The notes: generated by a model not told the origin, from the sequence alone. Shown: positions 43,562 to 52,274, numbered from the stretch's first letter. The stretch is DNA of 64,000 nt from Lachnospiraceae bacterium (GCA_017561985.1 JAFZAZ010000005.1:29139-93138), one strand, 5' to 3'. Translations and numbers: made by a program.

Positions 43562-44167
43562 TCATTCCTTGGTCGCGCCTATCTTAAGAAACAACAGGAA
43601 CGCACCGAATGCGACCGCAAGCACTCCGCTGATGTACAGATCGCGGTGTTTTTCCGACGTCGAAAGAAGCAAAAGAACGACGCCCGCGGCAAATATGGCG
43701 ACGATCAGGATCATCGAAACAATGGAATCCAGCGACGAACGCGCGCCGCTAGTGAGCATTCCCTTTGCCTTGGTTCTCGTGATCTCATCGCAGAAATTCG
43801 GACGAAGCCCCTTCGCATAGAAGGCTGCAAACTTGTCAATCTCCTCCGTGAGAGCCGTGAACGGATCCGTGTGAGACACGGCGAGTGCCTGCTCGGGCTC
43901 AAGCGCCTCAAACGAATTGCCCGTGAACACTCCGTACGCGTACATGCTGTAGTTTCGCGCACTGAGCTCGCTCAGATAATCACTTGCAAGGAGTTCTTTA
44001 AAGGTGCACCCGCGAACTTCGCAGACAGCCTCGGCAAGCGCGTCAAAGGCATCCAGCGAATAGCGGCGGCACTGGTCCGCATCCCCCGCATCGTGTGCCG
44101 TCTGCGCTGCGGTGGCGTCATCGTAGAGGCGTTCAAACTGCTTGATCTTCAGAAACGGGTCGGCCAT
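43562..44167 (-). CDS. Uncharacterised membrane protein (two C-terminal helices)
   Basis: A 201-residue protein. The first ~140 residues are acidic, helical and soluble (FERLYDDATAAQTAHDAGDADQ and a later KFAAFYAKGLRPNFCDEI), followed by two hydrophobic segments at ~147-167 (IVSMILIVAIFAAGVVLLLL) and ~178-196. No signal peptide, so the soluble part probably lies in the cytoplasm. AAGGAG is six bases before the ATG. Its stop region overlaps the longer tgt frame by four bases. No family is recognised. Confidence 0.75.
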   Translation of the reverse strand: MADPFLKIKQFERLYDDATAAQTAHDAGDADQCRRYSLDAFDALAEAVCEVRGCTFKELLASDYLSELSARNYSMYAYGVFTGNSFEALEPEQALAVSHTDPFTALTEEIDKFAAFYAKGLRPNFCDEITRTKAKGMLTSGARSSLDSIVSMILIVAIFAAGVVLLLLSTSEKHRDLYISGVLAVAFGAFLLFLKIGATKE

Positions 44168-44185
44168 GGTGAACTCCTTTCAAAA

Positions 44186-45337
44186 TCAGTGAATGTCGGT
44201 TTGATCGGCGTACGTGTCCTTGATGATGCAGATCCACGTCTTGCCGGTGTTCAATTTAATCTCGTTACCGTCCATGTCGAAGTAACGCGTAGGTTCTCTC
44301 TCGGACGTCTTGGACCAGGTGATCGGGATCGCCTTGCCCATCGTGATGTAGTAGCCCTTGCGTCCGGAATCGATCGTCGTTATGTCGATGCGGCTCGTTC
44401 CGTCGCCCATCCCCTTCCATTTGCAGTACTGGAAAATGATGTTCGTGTACGAGAGCTGCTCGCCGTTCATCTCATCGATATGCTTGTCGCCGTACTGGAA
44501 GCGGTAGTACACTCCCTCCTCGGCGTTGTACTCAAACCAGGGCTTGTTGAGCGGGTATCCCGGCGACGCGTACGTCGCGTCAAATCCGCCCTCGAGCAGA
44601 TTCGGGTTCTCCTCGTCCGCAAACTTGAAGTGGCCCGACACATACTTGTCCGTGTGTGTGAGCGGATATTTGCGGCGCTCCGCCTCCTTGATGATGCGGT
44701 CGCCGGCCGTGTACGCATTGTGCGGTGCCACGCGGTCCTTCGTGCGGTAGTACGTCGTTCCGTCGAGCGCCATACCGTCGAGGTTATGGATATCGCTGCG
44801 CTTCAGAATATTGTTCGCATATACGGAGCCGCCGAAGTGGCAGTAAATCGCATCCCACTCGAGCATCCAGTCGATATAGTAATGGCGGCTGCTTCGCACG
44901 GAGCCGATCTTCTCGAGATCCGAATAGTCCTCGATGATGGCAAGTAAACGCTGGATATCAACCTCGGTCGGAGCCTCATAGACCAGACCGGCGCGGCTGA
45001 TACCGCTCTGCGGAACCGCCTCCTCCTTATTGTTGAGCATGACTGCGATCGGACGTGCCTTCGCAATCTCCTCCTTGACCCACTCGTTCGTGATGTCGCT
45101 TCGCATCATTCCCTCGGGGATCGGCGTCACCGTAGGCGTAGGCGATGCAGTCGGCTCCGGGGACGGCGTGCTGGTGGGCGAGATTGTCGGCGTAGCCGTT
45201 GCAACCGTCTCCTCCGTGGGCGTCGGGCTGTCCGAACCGTTATCCTTAGCCTTGCCGCATGCCGAGAGGCACAGCGACGAAAGAATAATTAAAACAAGCA
45301 CAAGCGCAAGCGCCCGCTGCTTTTGAATATTCCGCAT
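44186..45337 (-). CDS. DUF3048 lipoprotein (YerB-like)
   Basis: A 383-residue exported lipoprotein. The signal peptide has a basic N-terminus, a hydrophobic core and the lipobox LSAC, so Cys ~27 is probably lipidated. A Thr/Pro/Ser-rich linker (~residues 30-75) joins the anchor to the domain, which has NKEEAVPQSGISRAGLVYEAPTEV, HCFGGS-like SVRSSRHYYIDW, YYRTKDRVAPHNAYT and a closing TWICII strand, all DUF3048 features. The function is unknown; B. subtilis YerB is a relative. GAGGGAAG lies eight bases before the start at 45337; upstream in-frame starts overlap the tRNA. It is downstream of tRNA-Trp on the same strand, behind a terminator. Confidence 0.88.
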   Translation of the reverse strand: MRNIQKQRALALVLVLIILSSLCLSACGKAKDNGSDSPTPTEETVATATPTISPTSTPSPEPTASPTPTVTPIPEGMMRSDITNEWVKEEIAKARPIAVMLNNKEEAVPQSGISRAGLVYEAPTEVDIQRLLAIIEDYSDLEKIGSVRSSRHYYIDWMLEWDAIYCHFGGSVYANNILKRSDIHNLDGMALDGTTYYRTKDRVAPHNAYTAGDRIIKEAERRKYPLTHTDKYVSGHFKFADEENPNLLEGGFDATYASPGYPLNKPWFEYNAEEGVYYRFQYGDKHIDEMNGEQLSYTNIIFQYCKWKGMGDGTSRIDITTIDSGRKGYYITMGKAIPITWSKTSEREPTRYFDMDGNEIKLNTGKTWICIIKDTYADQTDIH

Positions 45338-45389
45338 AAAAAACTTCCCTCTTTCCTCATTTTCCGCCAGATCAGAATTATCCTGAAAA

Positions 45390-45422
45390 AGCAAGAAAGG
45401 CCAATGCGTGTGCATTGGCCTT
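45390..45422 (-). terminator. Terminator of tRNA-Trp
   Basis: An 11-base GC-containing stem, AAGGCCAATGC with GCATTGGCCTT (45397-45422), with a short loop, directly at the 3' end of the tRNA, followed on the minus strand by TCTTGCTTTTTC. Confidence 0.85.
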
Positions 45423-45423
45423 A

Positions 45424-45496
45424 CAGGGGCAGTAGGATTCGAACCCACGACCTGCGGTTTTGGAGACCGTTATTCTACCAGCTGAACTATACCCCT
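45424..45496 (-). tRNA. tRNA-Trp (CCA)
   Basis: A 73-base cloverleaf. Acceptor AGGGGTA pairs with TGCCCCT, discriminator G; D-arm AGTTCAGCTGG, anticodon loop CTCCAAA with anticodon CCA, and T-arm GGGTTCGAATCC. The 3' CCA is not encoded. It has its own promoter and terminator and is a single-gene unit. Confidence 0.96.
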
Positions 45497-45528
45497 TTAT
45501 GTGTGTGGCTCTTGCGAACCGCTTACAC

Positions 45529-45557
45529 ATATTACTACACGAAACGTAAAATGTCAA
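45529..45557 (-). promoter_or_regulatory. Promoter of tRNA-Trp
   Basis: TTGACA (45552-45557) and TAATAT (45529-45534) on the minus strand with a 17-base spacer, about 32 bases before the tRNA. An ACGAAACG/CGTTTCGT inverted repeat surrounds the -35 and may also end the preceding transcript. Confidence 0.8.
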
Positions 45558-45588
45558 CAACCAAACTGCGTTTCGTGAAGAAATCATT

Positions 45589-48114
45589 TTACGCCGTTTC
45601 GATCTTGTTCGCCTTATGCAGACCGTGGCGCTCCACAGCCTCCTCGCGCATCTTGTACTTTAAGATCTTGCCTGCGGCGTTCATCGGGAATTCCGAGACG
45701 AAATCCACGTAGCGCGGCACCTTGTGCTTCGCCATGTGCGAACGGACGTAGTCCTTGATCTCTTCCTCGGTGCACTCCACTCCGTCGTGAAGGATGACGC
45801 ACGCCATGATTTCCTCGCCGTAATCCGCATCCGGTACGCCGATGACCTGAACGTCCTTCACCTTGTCGTACGTGTAAAGGAAATCCTCGATCTCCTTCGG
45901 GTAAATATTCTCGCCGCCGCGAATGATCATATCCTTGATACGGCCCGTGATCTTGTAGTAACCGTCCTCGGGGCGGCGAAGTGCAAGGTCGCCCGAGTGA
46001 AGCCATCCGTCCTCATCGATCGCTGCCGCGGTCGCCTCAGGCATCTTGTAGTAGCCCTTCATGATGTTGTAGCCGCGCGCGCAGAACTCGCCCGGAACAC
46101 CGTCCGGAAGCTCCTCGCCGGTCTCGGGATCGACAATCTTGGTCTCCACGCCGAAGATCGAAGGTCCTACCGTGTTGACGCGCTGCTCGATCGTATCGCT
46201 CGTCTTGCTCATCGTCGTCGCAGGCGAAGCCTCGGTCTGGCCGTAGGTGATAACGATCTCGGGCATGTGCATTTTCTCGATGACCTCTTCCATCGTCTTG
46301 ATCGGGCACGGAGAACCCGCCATAATACCGGTTCTCATGTGCGAGAAATCGGTCTTCGGGAAATTCTCATGTCCGAGCATCGCGATGAACATCGTCGGAA
46401 CGCCGTGGAAACACGTGATCTTCTCGCGGTTGATGCAGTCCAGACTCTTTCTCGGGGAAAATGCCGGGATCGGCGACATCGTAACGCCGTGCGTCACGGA
46501 CGCGGTCATCGCAAGCACCATACCGAAGCAATGGAACATCGGAACCTGGATCATCATGCGGTCCGCTGTGGACAGATCCATGCAGTCGCCGATGGCCTTG
46601 CCGTTGTTGACTACGTTGTAGTGCGTAAGCATTACACCCTTCGGGAAACCCGTGGTGCCCGAGGTGTACTGCATGTTGCAGACGTCGTGCTTGTCGACTG
46701 CGGCGCGGCGCTTCTCAACCTCCGTAAGCGGAACGGTCTCGCCGAGTTTGACGGCGTCGTCCCAGGTGAAGCAGCCCGGCTGACGGCTGTCAACGGTGAT
46801 GATATTCTTAAGGTACGGCAGTCTCTCGCTCTCCAGCTTGCCCGGCTCGCAAGTCTCAAGCTCGGGGCACAGCTCCTTGATGGTTCCGACATAGTCGCAA
46901 TCCTTGAAGCCGTCGATCATTACGAGCGTGTGCGTGTCGGACTGGCGAAGCAGGTACTCGATCTCGTGGATCTTGTACGCGGTATTGACCGTAACCAGAA
47001 CTGCACCGATCTTCGTCGTAGCCCAGAACGTGATGTACCATGCGGGCACATTGGTAGCCCAGATGGCAACATGATCGCCCTTCTTAACGTCCATTGCGAT
47101 CAATGCTCTCGCAAAATTGTCGACGTCGTCGCGGAACTCGGGATACGTTCTCGTGTAATCAAGCTCCGTGTAACGGAACGCGTACTGCGTCGGAAAAGCC
47201 TCGCAGATGCGATCCAGAATATCCGGGAACGTGTAATCGATCAGACGCTCCTTCGGCCAGATATAATTGCCCGTGCCGCGGTTGTCGGTCTGCAGCGCGT
47301 GCTTGTGCTTCGTCTTGTAAGGACGCATGTAATTTGCGAACTGCGGGAACACTACCCACGCGTCAGCAAGCTCGGACGACCAGCGCTTCACCCACTCGAG
47401 CGAAACGTAGCCGGTGTAATGCATGCTCTGCAGTGCGGCAAATGCCTCCTTCAAAGGCATGTCGCCGTCGCCCATCATGCGGTACGAGATCTTGCCCTCG
47501 CGGCACACGGAGTCCTTGACATGGACATACTTGATGTACTCACCCAGGTTGGCAACCGTCTGCTCGGGCTTCTCCCCGAAGTTGCGGTACGGGTGATGAA
47601 TGTCCCACAATGCGGCGATCTTACGGCTTCCGACAGCGTCAAGTACCTTCTTGAGGCGCATCGTATCGGAGTAAACGCCGTTCGTCTCTACGATCATGGT
47701 CACGTTGTACTGTTCCGCGATTGGAACAAGCTGACGCAGTGCATCGATGATCGCATCGTCGTCAACCTCGCCCTCCGGAGCCGGATGCTCGTCCGCAAGC
47801 ACTCGGATGTAAGCGGTGCCGAGTGCGTTGGCAAGCTTCGCATACGCCGTGAGCTCGTCGAGTATCTTCGGAAGCTTCGACTGATACTTCAATGCGATAC
47901 CCGAGGAGAGGCAGGAAACCTCAATGCCGATCTCGCGGAGTTTCGCAACGGTCTTCGGCAGCTGATCCTCCGAGAACGGCTTCGCTCTCGTCGCAAGAAT
48001 ATCCTGGCCGAGTCCGCGGATTTCAATCCCGTGATAACCGAGGTCCTTCGCCATGGTGTAAATGTCGGTCCAGGAGTAATCCGGACATCCCAATGTGGAA
48101 AAACTGATCTTCAT
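45589..48114 (-). CDS. TIM-barrel isomerase-like domain fused to acyl-CoA synthetase
   Basis: An 841-residue fusion. Residues 1-275 form a xylose-isomerase-like TIM barrel of the sugar-phosphate isomerase/epimerase superfamily (FSTLGCPDYSW, GYHGIEIRGL, ALWDIHHPYRNFGE, YVHVKDSV, LEW at the last strand), with metal ligands Glu, Asp, His and Glu. Residues ~295-835 are an AMP-binding acyl-CoA synthetase of the FadD type: QYTSGTTGFPKG (P-loop), YGQTEASP, GWLHSGDLA, KITGRIKDMIIRGGENIYPKEIE and the catalytic Lys in AAGKILKYKMRE. No signal or membrane segment, so cytosolic. The two domains together suggest a pathway in which a sugar- or inositol-like hydroxy acid is rearranged and activated; no substrate can be named. 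AAAGGAAG is five bases upstream. A T-box leader precedes it. Confidence 0.9.
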   Translation of the reverse strand: MKISFSTLGCPDYSWTDIYTMAKDLGYHGIEIRGLGQDILATRAKPFSEDQLPKTVAKLREIGIEVSCLSSGIALKYQSKLPKILDELTAYAKLANALGTAYIRVLADEHPAPEGEVDDDAIIDALRQLVPIAEQYNVTMIVETNGVYSDTMRLKKVLDAVGSRKIAALWDIHHPYRNFGEKPEQTVANLGEYIKYVHVKDSVCREGKISYRMMGDGDMPLKEAFAALQSMHYTGYVSLEWVKRWSSELADAWVVFPQFANYMRPYKTKHKHALQTDNRGTGNYIWPKERLIDYTFPDILDRICEAFPTQYAFRYTELDYTRTYPEFRDDVDNFARALIAMDVKKGDHVAIWATNVPAWYITFWATTKIGAVLVTVNTAYKIHEIEYLLRQSDTHTLVMIDGFKDCDYVGTIKELCPELETCEPGKLESERLPYLKNIITVDSRQPGCFTWDDAVKLGETVPLTEVEKRRAAVDKHDVCNMQYTSGTTGFPKGVMLTHYNVVNNGKAIGDCMDLSTADRMMIQVPMFHCFGMVLAMTASVTHGVTMSPIPAFSPRKSLDCINREKITCFHGVPTMFIAMLGHENFPKTDFSHMRTGIMAGSPCPIKTMEEVIEKMHMPEIVITYGQTEASPATTMSKTSDTIEQRVNTVGPSIFGVETKIVDPETGEELPDGVPGEFCARGYNIMKGYYKMPEATAAAIDEDGWLHSGDLALRRPEDGYYKITGRIKDMIIRGGENIYPKEIEDFLYTYDKVKDVQVIGVPDADYGEEIMACVILHDGVECTEEEIKDYVRSHMAKHKVPRYVDFVSEFPMNAAGKILKYKMREEAVERHGLHKANKIETA

Positions 48115-48165
48115 GTGCTCTTCCTTTCTGTCTGTGAAGGCGGGGCGAACATTTTCCGGAAAATC

Positions 48166-48450
48166 AAAAACGCCCCTGCCGTTACTGGGTAACGGTAGAG
48201 GCGCAAAATGCGTGGTACCACTCTACTTCATGATTTCTCATGCTCTCAGTAAGCACGGACGTTCCGTCGATGCTCTTCCTTTCGTAACGGTAGGACTCCG
48301 GCACGATCTACACAGCCGTCAGGCCTTCAATCGGCAGCTCCGAGGTGAGTTCCTTTTGTGTCTTCGTCTGCCTCGCATCACCCGGCAGATTTCTGAACCC
48401 GAAACAAGAGTACTGCTCCTCTTCATCGCTTTTCTGAAATGTTCGTTCAA
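48166..48450 (-). promoter_or_regulatory. T-box riboswitch leader
   Basis: The 426-base gap 48115-48540 is filled by a T-box leader on the minus strand. The T-box sequence AGAGTGGTACCACG (48211-48224) and a strong terminator (GCGCCTCTACCGTTAC with GTAACGGCAGGGGCG, then TTTTTG; 48166-48203) compete. The AGTA of the loop-E motif and a GGAACTCACC segment (48344-48353) mark the specifier loop, joined by a CTCTTGT/ACAAAAG stem. In T-boxes the specifier usually precedes ACC, so I read CTC (Leu), with ACT (Thr) or TCA (Ser) less likely. An uncharged tRNA would favour the antiterminator and turn on the fusion gene. The control of an acyl-CoA synthetase is unusual. Confidence 0.86.
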
Positions 48451-48456
48451 GCATAG

Positions 48457-48485
48457 TTTATACAACGAGACGCATACGATGTCAA
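48457..48485 (-). promoter_or_regulatory. Promoter of the T-box transcript
   Basis: TTGACA (48480-48485) and TATAAA (48457-48462) on the minus strand, spacer exactly 17. It lies between the stop of the DUF4129-like gene (48541) and the T-box stem I. Confidence 0.85.
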
Positions 48486-48540
48486 GCGTTTTTTTCGTTT
48501 GACCGTAAAAACATGCATTTTCCGTGTAAGATCAGTGCTT

Positions 48541-49632
48541 TTACTGCTTCGGTCCGCGTACCGCTTTCACGTCGTCCGCGGTGCACGGTATGCCCGAATA
48601 GCGCGCTTTTTCGTATTTTTCGAGAAGCACTTCACGGTTCTCTCCGACGTTTCCGAGCAGGTCGGTCGGGGTGAGTTCCGGGATGTCCTCGTCGCCGTAG
48701 CGGTCAAAGACGGTCCTCTTGAAGGTACGTCGGATGCGGCGCGCGTATGCATTCTCATCGGCAACCGAATCGTCGCGGACACGGATGGTCTCGGTCGGGA
48801 TGGGAATCAGCGTGCGCTTCAGGTCGATAATGCGGTCCGTCTCCATACTGGTCTTTGCGTCCGTGATCCGGGAGATCATGATCTTCCCGAGGAAAATGGC
48901 TGCCGCAATGATCGCGACGATCAGCACTGCCGAGAGGATCGCTGCGATCACTTCGTTGTTTCCGGAAGTGCCTGGCGCAAATCCCGAGTCGTGAACGGAC
49001 ACGGCGGGCGTGATCTCTCCCTGCGGCGGGATCGTGACTTCGATTGGCACCGGTGTTGCAGGGCCGCTAGCTGAGTTCATACGGTCGAGGAGCTTGCTGA
49101 ACAGACCGTTCATCGGGCCCCAGAACGGCAGGATCGCCACACAGAGCACCGCGAGTACCGTGATCATATACCACAGGCGGTATGCGCGGGTGTTGCCGAG
49201 CGTGACATGGTACACGGCCATGTAATCGGCGTCGCGGTTCGCATATACGAACTTCACGTAATTGGCCAGATACAGAGCGTAAACGTTGATCGCAAGGAAC
49301 AGGATGAGCGTGAACGCTTCGATCCATAAAAGCTCGGTCCAGTCGCGCTTCTCAGCCACGAAGATGCCGAGGCACATGATGATGCCGATCGGCAGGAATA
49401 CGATCTCCTTGCCGTGTTTGCTCTTCTTTCCCATCGTGGCGCCGACAGCGCCCGAGATGAGCCAGAACACGATGAGCACGGCGAAAAGTCCGCCGAACAT
49501 GTACAGCAGTTTCTCATGCATAAAATCATGCAGGAAGATCATCGCGATCGCATAAAGCGTCATGCCGACCGAAAGGAATCGAATGCGCATCAGCTGCATT
49601 TCATATCGTTCAATACGGAATTGATCTCTCAT
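48541..49632 (-). CDS. Membrane protein with DUF4129-like tail
   Basis: A 363-residue membrane protein. Hydrophobic segments near residues 17-36, 42-61, 78-96, 103-123 and 155-175 predict five helices, then an exported Pro/Ser/Thr-rich loop (SGPATPVPIEVTIPPQGE) and a sixth helix at ~229-250. The cytoplasmic tail (~285-363) with ENAYARRIRRTFKRTVFDRY, PTDLL and LLEKYEKARYSG resembles DUF4129, usually found at the C-terminus of transglutaminase-like membrane proteins of MoxR-DUF58 operons. The transglutaminase core itself is absent. GGAGG lies four bases before the ATG; the gene lies nine bases after the DUF58 gene. Confidence 0.78.
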   Translation of the reverse strand: MRDQFRIERYEMQLMRIRFLSVGMTLYAIAMIFLHDFMHEKLLYMFGGLFAVLIVFWLISGAVGATMGKKSKHGKEIVFLPIGIIMCLGIFVAEKRDWTELLWIEAFTLILFLAINVYALYLANYVKFVYANRDADYMAVYHVTLGNTRAYRLWYMITVLAVLCVAILPFWGPMNGLFSKLLDRMNSASGPATPVPIEVTIPPQGEITPAVSVHDSGFAPGTSGNNEVIAAILSAVLIVAIIAAAIFLGKIMISRITDAKTSMETDRIIDLKRTLIPIPTETIRVRDDSVADENAYARRIRRTFKRTVFDRYGDEDIPELTPTDLLGNVGENREVLLEKYEKARYSGIPCTADDVKAVRGPKQ

Positions 49633-49641
49633 GGCAGCCTC

Positions 49642-50796
49642 CTACAGGTTTCGCGGCTCCCAGAGAGCCGTACAGCCGAGAAGTTCCTGCGGAAGCGAAG
49701 GAAGCTTCTCTCCGATGATGACAAGGCAACAAGGTGCGCCCGTGCGGATACGTGTGCGGATTCGCTTCTCAAACTCCGGACGCAGCGAGTACGTGATGTA
49801 CAATACGCTTGTGTTGGGGTTCTCCTCCTCCGCCGAAAAATCGTTTCCGTCGCCAAGCTCCATGCGTTCGCGCATCGCCTGCTGCATGCGCTTCGCGTCG
49901 AAGATCGTCTCGTAATCGATGCCCGCAAGGCCGATCTCAATCGTGCTCAGATGACCCATCGAGCTTCCCTCGGGAACAAGCAAAGGCGTTCCGCCGTCGC
50001 TTCCTGAGACGTTGCACTCCAGCGATACGCTCTGTCCGATGGCGAGCGCCGAGGACGTGAAGCTTACGCCGAGTCGAAGGAGCTCTTCGCGGAGTTCCTC
50101 CTCGTGCTGCATCGGTCCGCGCTCCGCGTGGAGAACGATATGTAGTCTCTTGTCCATCGTGGTGTCGTAGTAATTGACCTGCCAGTCGCCCGTGCGCGCC
50201 GACGCCTTCCAGTTGATCTTCTGGATCGGGTCACCCGGCTGGTAATCACGAAGTCCGGCAAATGCGGAAAAGTCCTCGTACAGCTTCAGCTTGGACACGA
50301 CATCGCCCCACATCGTGCGGAACGGCAGGTCGCCGGTTCCGATCGTGTAGTTCTTCGGCGTCACCAGAAGCTGCGTCGCGGAATCCACGATCAATGCGTG
50401 CTGACGCGAGAAAAAGAAGTCGCAGCCTACTACCTGAACGCCCTCCACGCGGTACGGTCCTCGCTTGGTCGCCATGACCGGGATGCGGCGGATGACACGC
50501 TTGTACTCTCCGATGGAGAACAGGTCGTTGCGGTAATAGTGGTCCGTGACATTTTTCATGTCCATGTTCTCGATCTGCATGTACCGCGAGAGCTGGAATT
50601 TCACCTTCAGTGCGGGGAGCGGCATCGCCTTGTTGTTGGTGATGACCTCCTCGAGAGAAACCCACTCGCCCTCATGTGCGGTCTCCTGGCTGAACTCCAG
50701 CGAAAAGCCGAGGTTCTTCTTCCAGTTTTTGGCATAGAACCACTTTGCCAGCAGATAGGACACCAACACGACTCCGAGCAAAATTGCAATCTTCAT
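49642..50796 (-). CDS. DUF58 domain protein
   Basis: A 384-residue protein with an N-terminal membrane helix (IAILLGVVLVSYLLAKWF) and a long soluble part. The family signature FAGLRDYQPGDPIQKINWKASARTG (~residues 195-219) is intact, preceded by GPYRVEGVQVVGCDFFF. The C-terminal third resembles a von Willebrand-like fold without an obvious metal site. DUF58 proteins usually accompany a MoxR ATPase; here none is nearby. AAGGAGG precedes the ATG by four bases. It is in a group with the DUF4129-like protein and the M14-like lipoprotein. Confidence 0.88.
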   Translation of the reverse strand: MKIAILLGVVLVSYLLAKWFYAKNWKKNLGFSLEFSQETAHEGEWVSLEEVITNNKAMPLPALKVKFQLSRYMQIENMDMKNVTDHYYRNDLFSIGEYKRVIRRIPVMATKRGPYRVEGVQVVGCDFFFSRQHALIVDSATQLLVTPKNYTIGTGDLPFRTMWGDVVSKLKLYEDFSAFAGLRDYQPGDPIQKINWKASARTGDWQVNYYDTTMDKRLHIVLHAERGPMQHEEELREELLRLGVSFTSSALAIGQSVSLECNVSGSDGGTPLLVPEGSSMGHLSTIEIGLAGIDYETIFDAKRMQQAMRERMELGDGNDFSAEEENPNTSVLYITYSLRPEFEKRIRTRIRTGAPCCLVIIGEKLPSLPQELLGCTALWEPRNL

Positions 50797-50822
50797 CGTT
50801 CCCTCCTTGTTGTTGCGGGAAA

Positions 50823-52217
50823 TCAGTAATCAATCACGGAAAGCTGCAGCACAGCCCAGGACTTGGTGCATGCGTTCCAGATGGCGCCGAACTCGTTCAA
50901 AGAGAGCGGCGTGGATCCGTTGCCGAGGTAAACGCCGAGCGTCGGGATTCCCTTCTCCATACTGCAGTACCCTTCGAAGGAGCCGTAGCCGTCGCGTCCG
51001 ACGCCTCCGCCGGAAACACCGTAGTTCATAACCGAAGCAAGATCACCCGCAATGCGTTTTGCGGTGGAGAGCATCGGCTCGGACTGTCCGTAATTGTACA
51101 ATATCTTCGCGCCGGTCGTGTGGTACGTCACCACAAGGTCCGGCGTAACGCTCTTTAATTTGTTGAGAAGCGCCTTCGTCTCGGGCTCGCTTCCCGCCTC
51201 CGCTCCGGGATATCCCTTCGAGGATTGATCCGTCACAACGTCGATTCCCTCCGCCAGCTCGCTCCAGCGGTGGTCGAAGTTTCTGCGCAGGTCAACACCG
51301 TTTGCGTTCGCATAGTAGAACATCAGGTAGTTCTCGAGCGAGAGGCTCGTGCCGCCCTGCACCTTGTCGCGCTCGAACCACTTCTTGAGATCGATCACGA
51401 TGTTCTCGTCGCGCACGCACGCAAGATACTCCTGACTGATCATCACACCGTCGGGATTGAGCATCGGGATCACGTGGATCACGGCATTGTTGCTGAGCTC
51501 GCTATACGCAAAGCCGTTGTGATTGCCGGTCTCGTAGAAGCAGAGGTAATACTCCGCCTGCTTCATGCACAGAAGCGAAGTCATATACTCCGTTCCGCAC
51601 ACGCCTCCCACGAAAAATATGTGCTTTCGCGCCGTCTCCGGATTGCCGATGACGATCTCGAAAATGCTTCTCGCGTCCTTCGTCGTTCCGATGCAGTTGA
51701 GCTTCATGTGATTTCCGAAGCGCTCGCGGAATTCCGCAAGATCCTCGCACATCGAATCGTAGCTGTAGAACTGTCTCGACGTATCCACGATGGAAAGCAT
51801 CGCGTTCGAAAAATCAAACGTGCGGTTTTCCTGGATCGTGAGCGTCGTGATGCTGTCGTTGAGAACGTACGCGGTCTCGTTCTCGTAATACACGCGGTCC
51901 CATCCGCTCTCGCCGAGTCCGGTGCGCATCATTGATGTTCCGTAGGACACGGTCCGCACCGAATCCGCGTCGTTGCGCGGTTCACGGCGCAAAATAAGCG
52001 TGTTGGCCTTCACATAGACGACATCCGACACGACGATAAAGCCGTCCTTGTCGCGCGTCTGCGGAGTGTCATCGCCCTTGACCGGCGTCGTAATCTCCGG
52101 AACCACATGTTCGTACTGTGTCATTTCCTTCAGCGTGACGTTGCTCTTCTTCTCCTCGCTTCCGCATCCCGTGCAGAGAAACACGAGGATCAGGATCACG
52201 CAAATCGTTTTTTTCAT
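50823..52217 (-). CDS. M14-like lipoprotein, catalytic residues altered
   Basis: A 464-residue exported lipoprotein. Signal peptide MKKTICVILILVFL with lipobox LCTGC (Cys18), then an SH3-like domain (~residues 65-125, with NTLILRREPRNDADSV and GWDRVYY) and an M14 carboxypeptidase fold (~150-464). In the M14 domain VGGVCGTEYM (203-212) has Cys207 where the first zinc His normally lies, Glu210 is kept, Arg312-Asn313 and the third ligand His366 (TYHTTG) are kept, but the catalytic Glu position appears as Tyr430 (TLGVYLG). This suggests loss or change of peptidase activity. Start at 52217 with GGGGG three bases upstream. It may bind peptidoglycan peptide or wall ends. Confidence 0.82.
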   Translation of the reverse strand: MKKTICVILILVFLCTGCGSEEKKSNVTLKEMTQYEHVVPEITTPVKGDDTPQTRDKDGFIVVSDVVYVKANTLILRREPRNDADSVRTVSYGTSMMRTGLGESGWDRVYYENETAYVLNDSITTLTIQENRTFDFSNAMLSIVDTSRQFYSYDSMCEDLAEFRERFGNHMKLNCIGTTKDARSIFEIVIGNPETARKHIFFVGGVCGTEYMTSLLCMKQAEYYLCFYETGNHNGFAYSELSNNAVIHVIPMLNPDGVMISQEYLACVRDENIVIDLKKWFERDKVQGGTSLSLENYLMFYYANANGVDLRRNFDHRWSELAEGIDVVTDQSSKGYPGAEAGSEPETKALLNKLKSVTPDLVVTYHTTGAKILYNYGQSEPMLSTAKRIAGDLASVMNYGVSGGGVGRDGYGSFEGYCSMEKGIPTLGVYLGNGSTPLSLNEFGAIWNACTKSWAVLQLSVIDY

Positions 52218-52274
52218 ATTCCCCCGATCCGCGGCAGTCACAACCCGCCGCAGTTTCGATTTCACAAACACTGA

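Noticed and set aside
43538..43565. Start of tgt at 43565
   Set aside because: Its ATG directly abuts AAGGA and adds nine residues outside the family pattern; 43538 has a spaced ribosome binding site.
45724..48192. An 822-codon open frame antisense to the TIM-barrel/acyl-CoA synthetase gene
   Set aside because: Shadow frame; it would also run through the T-box leader on the other strand.
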